Shown in pieces: positions 45,768-58,000 of a stretch of 64,000 nt of DNA. Origin of the DNA: Volutella citrinella (taxonomy: Eukaryota; Ascomycota; Sordariomycetes; Hypocreales; Nectriaceae); assembly GCA_034401135.1 (NCBI GenBank), contig JAWZSP010000007.1:1612001-1676000 (forward strand), read 5' to 3'. Position 1 is the first letter of the stretch; the number at the start of each line of letters is the position of its first letter. The notes below the pieces were generated by a model. It was not told the DNA's origin, made no database searches, and saw only the letters and a list, made by a program, of their open reading frames with translations. Position numbers and translations under genes: made by a program.

Positions 45768-47520
45768 ATGCGGCTCTCCCTCTTCGCGGCTTCCCTGGCT
45801 GGCATCGTTCCCGTGGCCAACGCCCTCTCTGGAATCATCCCCGATAGCGAGCAATTTCGAGTCAAGAATCCTTCCGCTGCCCTGATTTCGCCTTCCTTCA
45901 GTGTGTTTAGCCATGCTGCGACGGATACTGTTCTGGAGATTCAGGAGAATTCGGGTCTATGCGAGACGACGCCTGGCGTAAAGCAGTACTCGGGCTATCT
46001 CGATCCCGGTGAGTCTACCTCAGGCGTGCAAGTGGCGGAAGGCGCCTACGCACAAGCGAGCGACCTTGCCGGCAACGATGAAGCTAGACTGACGAATATA
46101 GGCCAAAACATGAGTATGTGGTTCTGGTTCTTTGAGGCCCGAAACAGCCCAGATGATGCCCCGATCGCCATCTGGCTCAACGGCGGCCCTGGCTGCTCCT
46201 CCATGCTCGGCCTCTTCCAGGCAAACGGCCCCTGCCACTTTGTCGGCGACGACAAGGAGCCGACCCTGAACCCACATTCTTGGAATGAGTACGCCAATAT
46301 GCTTTACATTGACCAACCCATCGGCTCCGGATTCAGTGTTGGTACCGAGGATGCAAACTCAACCGTCAAAGCGGCGCCGCAGATCTGGAAGTTTATGCAA
46401 GCCTTCCTGGCGAAATACCCAAAATATAAGAATCGCGAGTTTGGACTCTTTACTCAGTCATACGGTGGCCACTACGGTCCAGAGTTTGCCCGGTATTTCC
46501 TCGAGAAGAACAAGGAAATCGAAGCAGGCAAGCTTGAAGGCGAGCCTATTGAGATGATTGCGCTCGGCATCAACAACGGCTGGATCGACGCCCGCATTCA
46601 ATTCAAATCGTACGCGACCTACGCACACAACAACCCGTACAAGCAAATCCTCACGGACCAACTTCTTGAGCGATTCATCGGTGACTATGAGAAGTATTGC
46701 GAACCGGATGCCAAGAAGTGCACCGAACGCGAGGGCCAGGACGAGGAGTGCGCCGTCGCCACCCGGAAATGCAACAACCAGATGTACACCAATCTTGAGA
46801 TCGCTTCCAAAGTTGACTTTAATGTGTACGACGTCCGCAAGACGAAGCAAGATGTCACGCCTCCGGAGAACTTCGTCGAGTGGCTCACACGAGCCGATGT
46901 CATGAAGAAGATTGGTGCCCACACACGATTCGCCGAATGCTTAGACTCGGTGTACCAGAATTTCCAAAATACTGGAGACGGTGAGTAAATGTGTTGCTGC
47001 GAAAACGCTTCTGTGCGGCCGGCAAATGGTCTGACAAGGAGACAACTAGATGCCCGCTCATTTCTCGACGAGCTTGCCGATGTCGTGAAACAAAACATTT
47101 CCACCCTACTCTGGGCGGGCGACGCCGGTGAGTTACCAAACACATGTGCCCTTATCAGCGGGGCCGTATAACAAAGCCGGCATACACTGACAAGAGCCAG
47201 ACTGGATCTGCAACTGGGAGGGCAACCTGTGGGTTGCCGATGCCATCGAGTGGGACGGGCAGAAGGAATTCGCCAACAAGTGGACTGACAGCTACACCGT
47301 CAGCGGCAAGAGGCGTGGCTCCTTCAAGCAGCACAAGAACCTGTCTTGGCTCAAGGTCTATGAGGCCGGCCACGCGGTTCCGTACTACCGTAAGCATTAC
47401 TGCCGATATGTCTGCCCCCCCTCAGAGCTGCGGAGTTGGCTGACATGAACTGCAGAGCCCGAGGCCTCGCTCCAGGTTTTTAAGCAGATAATGCAGAGGC
47501 AACCCCTCACGAGCACTTGA
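45768..47520 (+). CDS. Secreted serine carboxypeptidase, peptidase family S10
   Basis: Removes C-terminal residues from peptides in the secretory pathway or outside the cell. The exons are 45768-46008, 46102-46980, 47050-47127, 47201-47389 and 47456-47520, giving 483 aa. The signal peptide is MRLSLFAASLAGIVPVANA. The substrate-binding IWLNGGPGCSSMLGLF is intact. The nucleophile is Ser200 in GLFTQSYGGHYGPEF, where the family usually has GESYGG; Gln replaces Glu. The Asp is in LLWAGDADWICNW and the His in YEAGHAVPYYQPEA; each is split by an intron and completes only after splicing. Intron 1 (93 bp) is a multiple of three and stop-free, so an unspliced reading stays open. Additional Cys residues fit the disulphide pattern of fungal S10 enzymes. 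Extracellular nutrition or vacuolar turnover is the likely role. Confidence 0.93.
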
Positions 47521-47968
47521 TATTCGTTTATGAGGAAAGAATTTTGCGATAATGTAATGAATTGAATCACCGCGGGGGCAGTTCAGAGGGTTACAGGTTC
47601 AGATGCACATGGCGTTGGGGGAGGACGGACAGACGAGACGGGCCAAACGTTGGCACTCGGACACGCTTATGGACACAAAAAGAGCTGTCTAGAAATGATA
47701 TTTGTAATTTATACATCTCGCGAAACGCCTTGTCCAGGTGAATGCAAGTGACCGAGGGCGCCCTCTCAGACACGCCCTCGGCCTGTTTACAGTGCAACAG
47801 TAGTACATGGAATTGTCCAATATGTAGAGTCTTTGCCAAACGCGGGGGCACCGACGTCGCTCTAAAATGTGCAGCCCAAACGCCCAGAACTGGATGTTGT
47901 TGGGTCATGGTTATTCTGGACCACGAGGCTCGGCCGCGCCACTCCGGCGACGGCAGCAGCAGTCGCAG
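47521..47968. other. Intergenic between convergent genes, 448 bp
   Basis: This is the shared 3' region of the carboxypeptidase gene and GPI12. Nothing coding was seen. Confidence 0.6.
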
Positions 47969-49176
47969 TCACTTGGCGGCGTCGACCTTCTCCAGGCGCA
48001 GGTCGTTGATGACCATGTACCTGCTGAGGGTGATCCAGCCGTAGCGGAACCAGACCATCTGGCTCTTGTGGGCCTCCGTCATGGCGCGCCACGCCGTCCT
48101 GAGGGCGCCATCGCCGGCGAGGTGGTTGACGAAGACGAGGGCGGGCGCGTGGTCGCCCTCGTCTGCCTTTGGGGTGCCGCGCCAGATGGCCAGGGTGGTG
48201 AAGATGTCGAGGAAGGAGGAGAACTTGCGGACGAGGCCGACCGAGGTCAGCGAGTACAGGGCCACAGGAGACGCGGCGGGCTGGCCGCCCATGAGGAGGG
48301 CCACGAAGGCGCGCGCGCCGTGGTACAGGCTGATGTGGTTCGGGTGCGACGAGACGCCGCGGTCGTCAAAGGTGATGAGCACGTCGATGTTGGCCGTGGG
48401 GCGGGCGTCGGCGTCGGCGGCGCGCTGGCGGGCGAGGTGAGGCGCGAATGCGCTGCACAGCAGGCTGGCGACCTTGTTGTTGTCCCAGGTGGCTGTCATG
48501 GAGTCGGGGAAGTCGGCCCTGCGAGGGGGGTGAGCCACGTGGGCGCATGTCAGTCTCGTAGATCCTATCCTTATCCCAAGGTACCATCAACCGGTTCACC
48601 GTGGGCTTTGGGGAGCTTTCACATACGGGCTGTCCACCACAAACACGTCGTCCTCGTCGCGGAGCCCCAGCGTCATGCCGCTCTTGACCAGCTCCTTCTT
48701 GCGTGTCTCGCCTAGTCCGTCGGCGTTGCCTAGAAAGCCACCAAGAAAGGAGCAACCATCAGCCAAACGTGTCTTTCTCAAATAACAATCTCTTCTTTCT
48801 CTTTCTGGCACATGGGTATCTGCCGTTCAAAGGACTCTTTCATGCTTCAATTGTCTCCAAATCTCGTTCCGCAAGGAGAATCCGACCGGGTCCAATGTCA
48901 CATCATGTCCTGCCATGTCATGTTCAGTCAGGTGAGGGCCAATCGCATACCCGTGCTCAGACACAAGATCTTGACGTGGTTACCCGTGTCAGGGCGGGTC
49001 AGAGCCAGCATCGTCGGGGAGAAGAACATGGCTTCGTCGTCGGGGTGGGCAATGAGGAGGCAGATGCGCTTGTTGCGCAGCTGCGGGAGCTGCGACTGCA
49101 CCGCCCCAGCCATGTAGTAGTAGATTCCCGGCAGCACGACCGCAAGCGCAGCGAAAAGGAGGACGAGGGCGTTCAT
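47969..49176 (-). CDS. N-acetylglucosaminyl-phosphatidylinositol de-N-acetylase (GPI12/PIG-L)
   Basis: Second step of GPI-anchor synthesis: deacetylates GlcNAc-PI on the cytosolic face of the ER. The exons (complement) are 49176-48951, 48729-48627 and 48518-47969, giving 292 aa. The N-terminal anchor is MNALVLLFAALAVVLPGIYYYM. The LmbE/PIG-L zinc motif is AHPDDEAMFF (43-52) and the second is VSSHPNHISLYHG. GNADGLGETRKKEL is rebuilt at the first junction. The last exon includes LITFDDRGV and ends RLEKVDAAK. Introns are 221 and 108 bp, rather long for the window, but all phases agree. The product serves the GPI-anchored protein encoded near the right end among many others. Confidence 0.93.
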
Positions 49177-50167
49177 GGTTGCAGTTGCGCCGCGGGTCGT
49201 GGGCGGGGAAGGGGGTTCGTGGAACGGCGTGCGGCGGAGTGGGATCGATCGTGTACTCGTAGTCGGTCGTGTCGTCGTTAGGGGAGTGGATGAGAGAGTC
49301 GGGTAGGTCAAAGTCGACGATCGGTCGGCCCGGACAAGAGACGAGAGGGCGATTGGGGCAGGGTATTGGCGAATTGGATAGAGGGGCGGCGGTTGAGGTC
49401 GAGGGGGGCTGGGTGAGGGTCGTCGGTGTCGATGTTGGTCTAGCAGGCGCACTCTCCTCACTTCACAAGTCCTAGTTAGGAGCGTCCCGCCCTGAGCTGG
49501 CAATGGGCTGCGAGACAGCAAGGCGGAGACTGACAACGGTGCGGTTATCCGAGAGCTCTCGCATGGAGCTCCTGGATGTCATTAAACGAGAAGCACACGA
49601 GCGCAGAGACGGGGGAAGCATGCGGTCACGAGACAGTAGATCTCAAGGCTAGTTGGTTGCAGATGCCACCTGGCAATGGGATGCACGACCCCTGTAGGCC
49701 CTGGGGGTTGTCCTTCTGTATTCGGCGGCAGGGGCACGGGCTTGCAAATAAGGCCCTATCAACGCCCCGAACAGGCGCTGGAGGCTGGCGGGGCGTGCCG
49801 AGCTAGCGGCCCCGGGTCTTTGATTAGCCCTGGGCCTTAGAAATTAGGGTGTCGTTTACTGTTCCCCTCGCTGCGGCGTGGTAGTGGTAGGGTGGTGCGA
49901 CGGACCTACAGTGACCGCGTTGATGTCATGATGGAATTCAGCCGCCAGAGACACCTAGGGGTTCTGGAAGCCCGGATTTGCACTAAGCCAATAGGGGTAA
50001 TTAGGGGTATGGGTCAATCAATTGCACCCCCGGCCAACTTGACAGCTAGGACTTCCATCAACAGCTTCGACCTACCTGCAACGACATCAGCCAGTTCCTC
50101 CCACCCCAATATCTGGCCCTCTCTCGTTATCCCATCTGCCGTATACACAAATAGACACGCCCTCGCA
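49177..50167. other. Divergent intergenic region, 991 bp
   Basis: This lies between GPI12 (minus) and the membrane-protein gene (plus). Open frames running upstream of the GPI12 start are not supported by composition. Both promoters lie here. Confidence 0.5.
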
Positions 50168-50949
50168 ATGGCCCGGAAGCGCAAGGAAGAGTCCGTCAAG
50201 GGCATCAAGCTCAGGCAGCCCGACCGCTCCGGGCCTGACCCAAGCAAGGCCACGCTCGTCGATTTCGCCAAGGACCGAGACCTGTTTGCTGCTGCCGACA
50301 GGCGCCAGCGGGAGCTCGACAGGCAGAAGAGGCGCCAAAACGGCCAAGTCGACGATGACTCGGACGACGATTCGGATGACTCGGACGATGAAGACGAGGC
50401 GGAAAGCGACACCGAGCTGCCCCCGGGCGCAGAGCGATTCCTCGACGCCCTGCTCTGGACATCGACCCTGATGATGCTGCACTTCACCTTTGACCTCATG
50501 GTCCAGAACCAATACGGCGTCTATATCGACTGGCCCCAGATTTTTGAGCGAGCCGGCATCGCCTGGATCCGTGAGTTCTTCCCACCTTTGCCGCGATTGA
50601 GTCGCCCGTCATGGGAACGCTTTGCTAACACTGATTGCACCTCGCAGTCTTCTTCACCCTCTTCTACGTCCTGCACCCCCACCGCGCCAGTCCGATCCTC
50701 ATCCCTGGCGTTCCTCGAAAGTACCAGCACCACATCCGCCAGGCCATATTCTTCACCATGAGCGTTACCTGCGGACCCTACCTCGTCTACATCACCAACA
50801 CATTTGGATACCTACACATCATGAAGCGGGCGCCGCCGTTGGGATGCCTCTGGGTGTGGGCTGTCGTTGAGCTGGACCTCCTGTGGGCTGTCCCCAGCTT
50901 ACTGGTAAGCGTTGTATTTGCCCTCAAGAATGGCTACGGGTTCGCGTAA
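50168..50949 (+). CDS. Conserved fungal multi-pass membrane protein, unknown function
   Basis: The exons are 50168-50570 and 50648-50949 (77-bp intron), giving 234 aa. Residues 1-85 are charged: a KR-rich start (MARKRKEESVKGIKLRQPDR), a basic helix (RRQRELDRQKRRQNG) and an acidic run of DDSDDDSDDSDDEDEAESD. Four hydrophobic segments follow: LLWTSTLMMLHFTFDLMV, WILFFTLFYVLHP, AIFFTMSVTCGPYLVYITNT and LWVWAVVELDLLWAVPSLLVS. The PHRASPILIPGVPRKYQH loop is distinctive and probably the conserved core. I believe this is one of the uncharacterised fungal membrane families (a DUF), ER or mitochondrial in location, but I cannot name it with certainty. Its stop is only 24 bp from the stop of the next gene, which is on the opposite strand, so the mRNAs probably overlap in antisense. 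Confidence 0.8.
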
Positions 50950-50973
50950 ACGACTGTCGGATCGTGCCAATTC

Positions 50974-51753
50974 TCAACTCTTCAATTCTCCCCGACGGTT
51001 CCTCACCGGGTGTTCAACTACATGGCTCTCGACACTGTCACCCGTCCTTACGCTCCTCAGGCTCATGTTGGTCAACGTGCCCGTCCGCGACAGGTCGGAC
51101 TTCTCCGGGTTCATTAGTCGCCCAACCAGGCCCTCCAGCCCGTGGATTCTGTCCCTCTGGCTTTCCACCAACGCCTCGAGCTTCCTCGAGCTCTCGTCCA
51201 TCTTCATCTCCCGCCACTTGGTCCGCGACTCGAGGTCCCTCAGCCGCGACGAGATCATGCTCATCTGCATGAACTGCACTCTAGCTGTGAGGCTTTCTCG
51301 CTGCTTCATGAGCTCCAGAGCCTTGGTTCTCACCGGTAGCCACGCCATGGCCACGGATGTTCTGCCGCCCTGCCAGCTCTGAGGGACCAGGGTCCACGCA
51401 TCTCCGTTGTTCTTGGCGCCTGCCTTGGCCTCCGTGTCCGCTACCAGGTCTAGGAGGCGCTGCTCAAGGTTCAAGAGGTCGTCCATGACGAAGCTGTACA
51501 TCTGATACTCGGGCTGGGTGGTCTGGAAGCCCTCGTTCTGGGCATTGATGGCGGCCACAAGGTCTGCGAGCCACGTCGACTCCGTCTTGTACCAGGAGAG
51601 GGACGTTTTGACGCGGAAGTATTCGTTGTCGCTGTTTCGCAAATATGTAAGGCGAGCGTAAACGGCGGCGATTATCGCCACGACGAAGGTGAGGATGCCG
51701 GCGATGTTGGCGCTGATGGACAGCGGCGAGTCCTGTTGGGTGTCCGACTCCAT
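50974..51753 (-). CDS. Single-TM coiled-coil protein, unknown function
   Basis: A single exon, 259 aa. I do not recognise the family. An N-terminal membrane segment (about 13-33, ISANIAGILTFVVAIIAAVYA) without a cleavage site is followed by a soluble region and a long helical stretch (about 150-215) with the heptad pattern of a coiled coil (for example KMDESSRKLEALVESQRDRI). The C-terminus is Ser/Arg-rich. The arrangement resembles small fungal anchors that tether to membranes, but no function is claimed. It converges tail-to-tail with the multi-pass membrane protein gene. Confidence 0.7.
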   Translation of the reverse strand: MESDTQQDSPLSISANIAGILTFVVAIIAAVYARLTYLRNSDNEYFRVKTSLSWYKTESTWLADLVAAINAQNEGFQTTQPEYQMYSFVMDDLLNLEQRLLDLVADTEAKAGAKNNGDAWTLVPQSWQGGRTSVAMAWLPVRTKALELMKQRESLTARVQFMQMSMISSRLRDLESRTKWREMKMDESSRKLEALVESQRDRIHGLEGLVGRLMNPEKSDLSRTGTLTNMSLRSVRTGDSVESHVVEHPVRNRRGELKS

Positions 51754-52421
51754 GATTGATCACTGTTGGCCTGCACCGACCGACGCATTGGCGGATATCA
51801 GGTGCGACACGTCAATCAAGGAGTCGCGACCATTGCGCAAAGCTGGGACAGCCTTGGACCTTGCCGGAACGTAATTGAGCAGAGTTGAGTCTTGGGGGGT
51901 GCGCGTGCTGGAAATAAACTATTGTTAGGGACACGTGATATTCCTCCTGCAATCTGACCTGGATGACATTATCCTGGGCAAACGCCACCGATGTGTAGTC
52001 AAACGAAAATTTGTCTTTCCTTTCCAGAGAATGGAGTAGCGATACATGCTTCATCGTTATGTACTACGATCATAGTAGTCCTCAAACGCGCCCATGTCGT
52101 ATACATACCTCTCCAACGGCTGGTGGTTGGAGCTACCCCAGTTCAGGATCCGCCCAGAGCTCCAGCGAATGGTACAAAGCGGCCGGTCCCTTTAGAGCTG
52201 CACGCACACTCTGGATCAATAGCTGCTACTTTTCAAGGCTATGAACGAACTCTGATGATAATTAACGTCATTTAACGTGCGTACTTGCGCTTGTATGCCT
52301 AGTAATAATATGTCTACCGGAATGCTTGCTGATATGCCTTTTACATGCGTTCATCATCATGACGGATATTGCCATTTCCCCTAAATCGATTCCAAAGCCC
52401 TCTTCGTTTCGTTCCTATAGA
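51754..52421. other. Intergenic, 668 bp
   Basis: This lies between the coiled-coil protein gene and the antiporter gene, both on the minus strand. No gene was recognised. Confidence 0.5.
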
Positions 52422-55400
52422 TCACTGTCTCCCTCGCTTAGCCTTGCCGGCTCTTGTGCCCTCAGCAAATGTGATTCCCCGTCTTTCGGCAGGCACCTGC
52501 GCATCGCCCTCGTCACCGCTGTTGTCTCCAGCATTGAGACCCAGTGCTGCCTCTCGTCGTCGCCTCTCGGCTGGAGTCTCAGCGTCGTCGTCATCCTCTT
52601 GGCTCGCGAGCACAGCTAGACGTCGTCGCCGCTCAACTGCCGTCTCTCCCTGCTCCTCTGATGGCTGGACAGCCGCCTTGGCCTTGCCTGACGCAGGGCG
52701 ACGGGTGGGTGAAACCGATCCGGAGCTATATCCTGTACCTGGCCGAGGAGCAGTTTCGCGTTGCATCTCCTCAGGGATGGCCACTGGGGCGTCTTGCTTC
52801 GCCAAAATCTTCACCTTGGCCGAAGCTGAGGATTGGTCGACAACCTCCTTTCGTGTACGGCTGTCAAGCTTCTGGACCTCGCGGAGGAAGTCTTCCTTTG
52901 TCATGCGCCGGCCCACACCTCCAATGGTGAATCGGATATTCTTGTCATCTTGAGCTTCCTGCTGCGCAACGCTCTGCCTCCTGGCGGCTTGCTCTCCAGC
53001 ATTGGCGTTGCCTAAGAAGTTTCCAAAGGCACCCCAGGTAGGCTTCGCCGGGCTTGCTCCTGAGCTCTCACCGGTCTGCGGCGGAGCATCCTCGCTCTCT
53101 TTTTCCTTCTCAGCTTGCTTCTCAGCAGCAGGGCGAGAGAGGGCGCCGAGACCCATGTACTTGAGACTGGTGCCCAGCAAGTCCTTATCGCCTTCTGGGC
53201 GCTCGCCGCGACTGCTCGGCAATTCGTATGTTTTGACCACCTCACCGTCCTCGTCTTCCACAATGATCTATGCCAGAGTTAGTCTGAAAGAAGTGAGGGA
53301 GAAAGAATTGGACATACCGTATTGCCGAACTGATAGGCTCGGGCAGGCTCATGTTTGCGATCAGGCTTGGACTTCTCCTTCCTCTTTTCCACCTCACCAT
53401 TGTAAACTTCGCTCATCTTCCTTCGGAAGCCTCCGATGGACCAGAACTTCTCAGCCGCCTTTGAGCCATCCTGAGTCCCTGCGGTAACCGGAGTGGGAAG
53501 TTCAGTGATCTCATCGCGGTGAGTAGGTTGCACGTCGAGTACCTCGCCATCCTCGTTTTCGAATACCAGGTTGTCACCCTCATCGTACACTTGGATGCGT
53601 TGCTGTCTCGGAGGGCTGGGTCGACGGCTGCTCTCACCACTAGGCGTTTCTTCCGACTCTACGTCAATCTTCTCGGAGTGCTTCTCCTTCAGGCTTTCTT
53701 CGGGAGCAAGAGTAGAGTCGGTGTTGTCGCGAGATGGGGAAGTATCCTTCTCATCAAGATCGGAAGGAGACATTGTTGCTGATGCGGGCTGACGCTGTGG
53801 GAAGATGGCAGATTGCGAGACGGGACCACCTGGGCCCATATCATCCCACTTCTTGCTTTTCCGTTTTCTCGCCATGATGGAGGAGGGTCGGCTACTGCCG
53901 GCATCATCATCGTGCTGTTGGCGGAAAAGATGGCTATACGGGCCGGCAGGCGGGGCGAGTGCGCCAGCAGGATACTGTGGGTTCTTGTACTCTTCGAAAG
54001 ATGCCTCGGACATGGACCTGGCCTGCGAGCGTGATTGCGACGAAATTCGCGGGAGTCGATTCATCCACGAGGGTCCATCGTCTGGAGCGGCCGTGTAGGA
54101 CATTGTCAGGGATAGGGTGTTGATTCGCTTACCCAGCGTAAACACAGCAACCGAAGAGCCGTGGACAATAATGGAGGTAACCACGAGGAAGCACACAACA
54201 GGCCACACCAAATAAATGAGCGTGTAATGAGGCCAGTCCTCTGGCGGCATCTCGGAGAGCGGGATGGCTTCCTTATGTTGAAGTTCGGCTCGGGCAAGGA
54301 TCGCAATGAAGATGGCGCCCACACCAATCGGGCCAAAATGTCCAGCGAAGAGAGCCTCTCGCCATGTTTTGATGTCCGGTATCAACGGCTTCAACGCCAG
54401 CATGATAGGGATGCGTCGGAAGAAGATGACGAAAACAGCAATGACGACGAGACGCCAGGCGTAGAGACCTTGGACACCGCTGTTGAACTGCTCCCAGGGG
54501 ATAATAGTACCAAAGTAGACAAAATAGGCCAAATTGAGCAGCAGATCAATGACGTTGGAGACGTGCGACTCCTCTGTCTTCTCGCCGAACCAACCGTCGT
54601 TTGAAAAGCCAACACCGGCCGCGAAGCCCACAAGCAAATCATCCAGGCCCAGCATACTACCCGAGCCAGCACAGAAAAGTGCGAGGACAAAATAGAAGAC
54701 GAGAAAGCTCTCTCGATCAACAAGGTCGTGCTTTTCGGCATACTTGATACCGTGGCGGGCAATATAGCCGACGAGGAAGCCGTAAATGGCGCCAAATATG
54801 CACTCGTACAGGAGGACATAAACGACAAAGTGGAAGCTTACGTCTGCGGCATTCCGCTTGTATTGGATGAGGTAGAGAGACAGGTAGATGAATGGGAAGG
54901 CCATGCCGTCGTTGCAGCCAGACTCGGCTGACAGCAGGTCTCGAAGATGCTTTGGCACTCGCTTAGCGAACTTGCCCTTTCCGACGACGGACGAGGCTAG
55001 GACGGGGTCTGTGGCGGTGACACAAGCAGCGATCACCAGGCTGTCAAGCCAATCGAGAGGCTCAATCATCCAGAAGATGAAGAGACTGACAAGAAGCCAG
55101 CCGACCGTCATGACGGGAACGAGGAGGAAGACGACGGACCGCCAGTGCCTCTCCATGTAGAACTTTGGCAACTCGACGCCGACGGCGAAACACTGGACGA
55201 CGAGAACGATGCGCGAGAACTCTAGAGTTATGATATCTGTAGAGCCCCATTCTAACGGATTTATTAGATTCGCCGCATGGGGTCCGAAGATGACTCCGAC
55301 GAGTGTCGCTACAGTAGCTTCACCAATGTACATGCGCTCCTTGATAACGGAGGAGCACAACATGAACAGGGAAGTAAAGCCACCGAGGATAATGTAGACC

Positions 55401-55438
55401 AAGTTGGCCTTGGTGACGTGGACGTGGTCCCAGACCAT
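52422..55438 (-). CDS. Plasma-membrane Na+/H+ antiporter, Nha1/Sod2 type
   Basis: Exports Na+, Li+ and K+ in exchange for H+, setting salt tolerance and cytosolic pH. The exons (complement) are 55438-53318 and 53267-52422 (50-bp intron), giving 988 aa. About twelve membrane segments occupy residues 10-430. Landmarks are VTATDPVLASSVVGKGKF, the transport-site ESGCNDGMAFPFIYLS with its Asn-Asp pair, and HFGPIGVGAIF. The very long cytosolic tail includes the conserved patch YQFGNTIIVEDEDGEV, completed by the intron, and ends in acidic and RRRR-rich repeats (ERRRRLAVLAS, ERRRREAALGL) that repeat an 'A/V-E-R-R' unit. In yeast Nha1 the tail carries regulatory sites. The retained-intron reading would stop shortly after residue 707. 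Confidence 0.95.
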
Positions 55439-58000
55439 CTTGGCGAGCGTTTATCGAAACGCGATGGTGACGGGGGCGAGGCCGAGAATGTTGCGGCTCG
55501 GCGCCGTCGGGGTAGGAATCGCCGCGCCTCGGGTGGAGGGGGGCGCGGGGGCGCTCGGAGGCGACAGGCCCGGTCAATTGAAGTCGCCGCGCGTCGGCCG
55601 GGCCTAGCGAAAGATGCAAGAGCGCGAGGTGCGTTTAATGAGCGAAACTGGTGGTGATGTCGGGTTTGGGTTTTCCGTCAACAGGAAGGCGCAGAGTAGT
55701 TTTGGGTCGGGTGTCTAGGGGAAAATGCACCAGCCAGGTCCAATGTCGTCACAGGGCCGATGCACTGGATCGGGAAAGACAAGGACACGCCACCAACAGC
55801 GCCACAAACGTGCCTGCAGAGTAAGAGAAGGGGACCGGGGGCGGGCCGATCGCAGAGAAAACAGCACCCGGGTCCAAGGCGAGGATGTCTGTGGAAGGAA
55901 ACAACGGGAATTCCTGTGGCACTGGAGAGAGAGGAGGGAAGACGGGCTTCAAGGCGTCTAACCGGGCGCAGGCCGTGCTATGTATTCCGGCATCCCAGAC
56001 GGCGCACCAGAGGCTTTTGCCGGGGCGCCCGCCTGCGAACAGGGGCCCTGGGCGGCGCGGGACTGCCAAGGTGACTAAGTGGGGCATCACCGGCCCCGGC
56101 CCCAGTGCTGCTTTTAGCTGCCTGACCGTTGCGATAACCGCTGAAAGGGTCCCAGGTTGAAAAATGCAACTCGCAAAGGCACATGCCGCATTGCCAAGGT
56201 TCGGATCGGTATCTGCAATCGAATTTCTACCAGTTCTCACTTTCCATTTGCTACCGTCTACAGTAGCCAGACCCAGTGATGGTCCGTGGACGTGCAGCAG
56301 GGCAGGCGACCTTGATGCAGGATGTTAAGTCCAGACTGTCCAGGTGCACTGAGACATAGCCGGCAAGCGTCCCGCAAAAACTCAAGCTGCTTTATGATGT
56401 GATAAGTTTTTTTTGGATACCGAGGCGAAGGGCGGTATGGAGGTTGAATCAATGTCTTGGACGCCACGGTCTCTTGTTGTCTCCTCAGATCTGCCCCTCC
56501 AAGCGGTAGCCGATCTTGAGCCACAGATTGCCAAGTAACCCCGTAAGCTGCAACAAGTTGTAGTAAGCCAGCTTGGCCAGTCGTTATATCTTACCATGTA
56601 ATATGTAGCTAGCTCCTATGCGCATCGCCCTACTTGCTCCCAATCCCGTGTCCAGAGCAGCATCAAGGACTAGCATTGTTATGTTGAGACAAGCCCTCAA
56701 TACAAGCGGCGGGGCCCTTCAGTTGGGAGGTCACATCCCTTCTGTTGCCCCCCATTGCTGCCCAACGGCACGGCACGTTCTATTGCCAATAGTCCTCTCG
56801 GGCTCGTAGTGGGATAACATGATTTTCTCGGTAGGAACAAGAACAAAACAAAAATACAAGGATGGTCCAGCTCGGAACGCCGCCTCCGTCCAGTCACTCT
56901 ATCGAGCCCATCCCCATGGACAGAGGGTCGTGTTTTCGGCTCAACGAACTTAAAGCAGCGCTGCAACCATCCTTGACCAGGCCGGCCCACGCACCATCCT
57001 GCCCATCATTCTCCAGGCAAAGACCCAAGATGAACCGCCAGAGGAAGCTGAGAAGACACCAGGATGACTGTCCGCCAACCAGGCCAATCTCTTGGGATCT
57101 TGGCATTGCGTCGTCAGCCGTTGGTGATTATTTTTTTTTTTCACTCACTTCTCCCGTGCCGCTTTCTCCATGCAGATCTCCGCCAAGGCCTCAATGCTGG
57201 GTCACATCACCGCTCTCGCAGCAAACAGGACTCCAAGACAGACAGACCAAACCAAGACCCCGACTTTGCGATGCGCGTCGACGTCAGTTTGGGCCTGTTT
57301 GGGTGGCCTGCTGGTTTCCCCTCGTTTCTCGGCTCGGCACCTCAAACCCACGAGCCAAGTTTCTGCGTGGGGATTGGCGTCTGGACTAATCTCTCCCTCG
57401 CCCACCCGCCGCCTCCTTCGCTCGACCCCAGCTGATGGGTAATTGGACTGGCCAGATTCGTGTCCGCTCCTTTATCTCCCTTGGGTGATCTCCTTTCTCC
57501 GTCCCGTCCGGCAGATGGCCGTCACCCCTGCGACCAATGGCCACCACCCACACACCCATAATAAATCAAGCTTAATTATCACTGGTGACCGACGTTGGCC
57601 TCCCGAGCCCGCTTTGGCCTCTCACGGCTTCCCCATTGCACACGCGACCAGCATGCGCAGCAGTTGTTTCGCCACATGGCTGGGCCAGGGCTGCTGGGCT
57701 AGGCGAATCCTGTCCAAAAGGCGATTGTTGAGCTCGAGGTGGCTAAGCCTCGCCAACGAGGAACTGCTGCTGCCCCCCTGCCAGGTCTAGACCGATCCCC
57801 TGATTCCCCTTATCTCCAACCCCAGAAGTCTTGCACTGCACCATCTCCATTTTGCTGGCTATTCCAATAATAGCTGTGGCGGCCATGTAAGGTATGTACT
57901 GATTATTGTCAGTCGTCCCGGCTGTCCTTCGACACTTGATGTCAACCAATCCCTCAAACTGGTGGGGAGCAGGGTGCGTCTTTAGGTAATTGCCCAGCCT
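55439..58000. other. Gene-poor region, 2.6 kb
   Basis: This is upstream of the antiporter gene. Open frames (for example 55749-56240 minus, 56862-57389 plus) look spurious. No RNA gene or defined element was seen. Confidence 0.45.

Noticed and set aside
55749..56240. 163-codon minus-strand open frame
   Set aside because: Low complexity and overlaps several plus-strand frames; no family resemblance.
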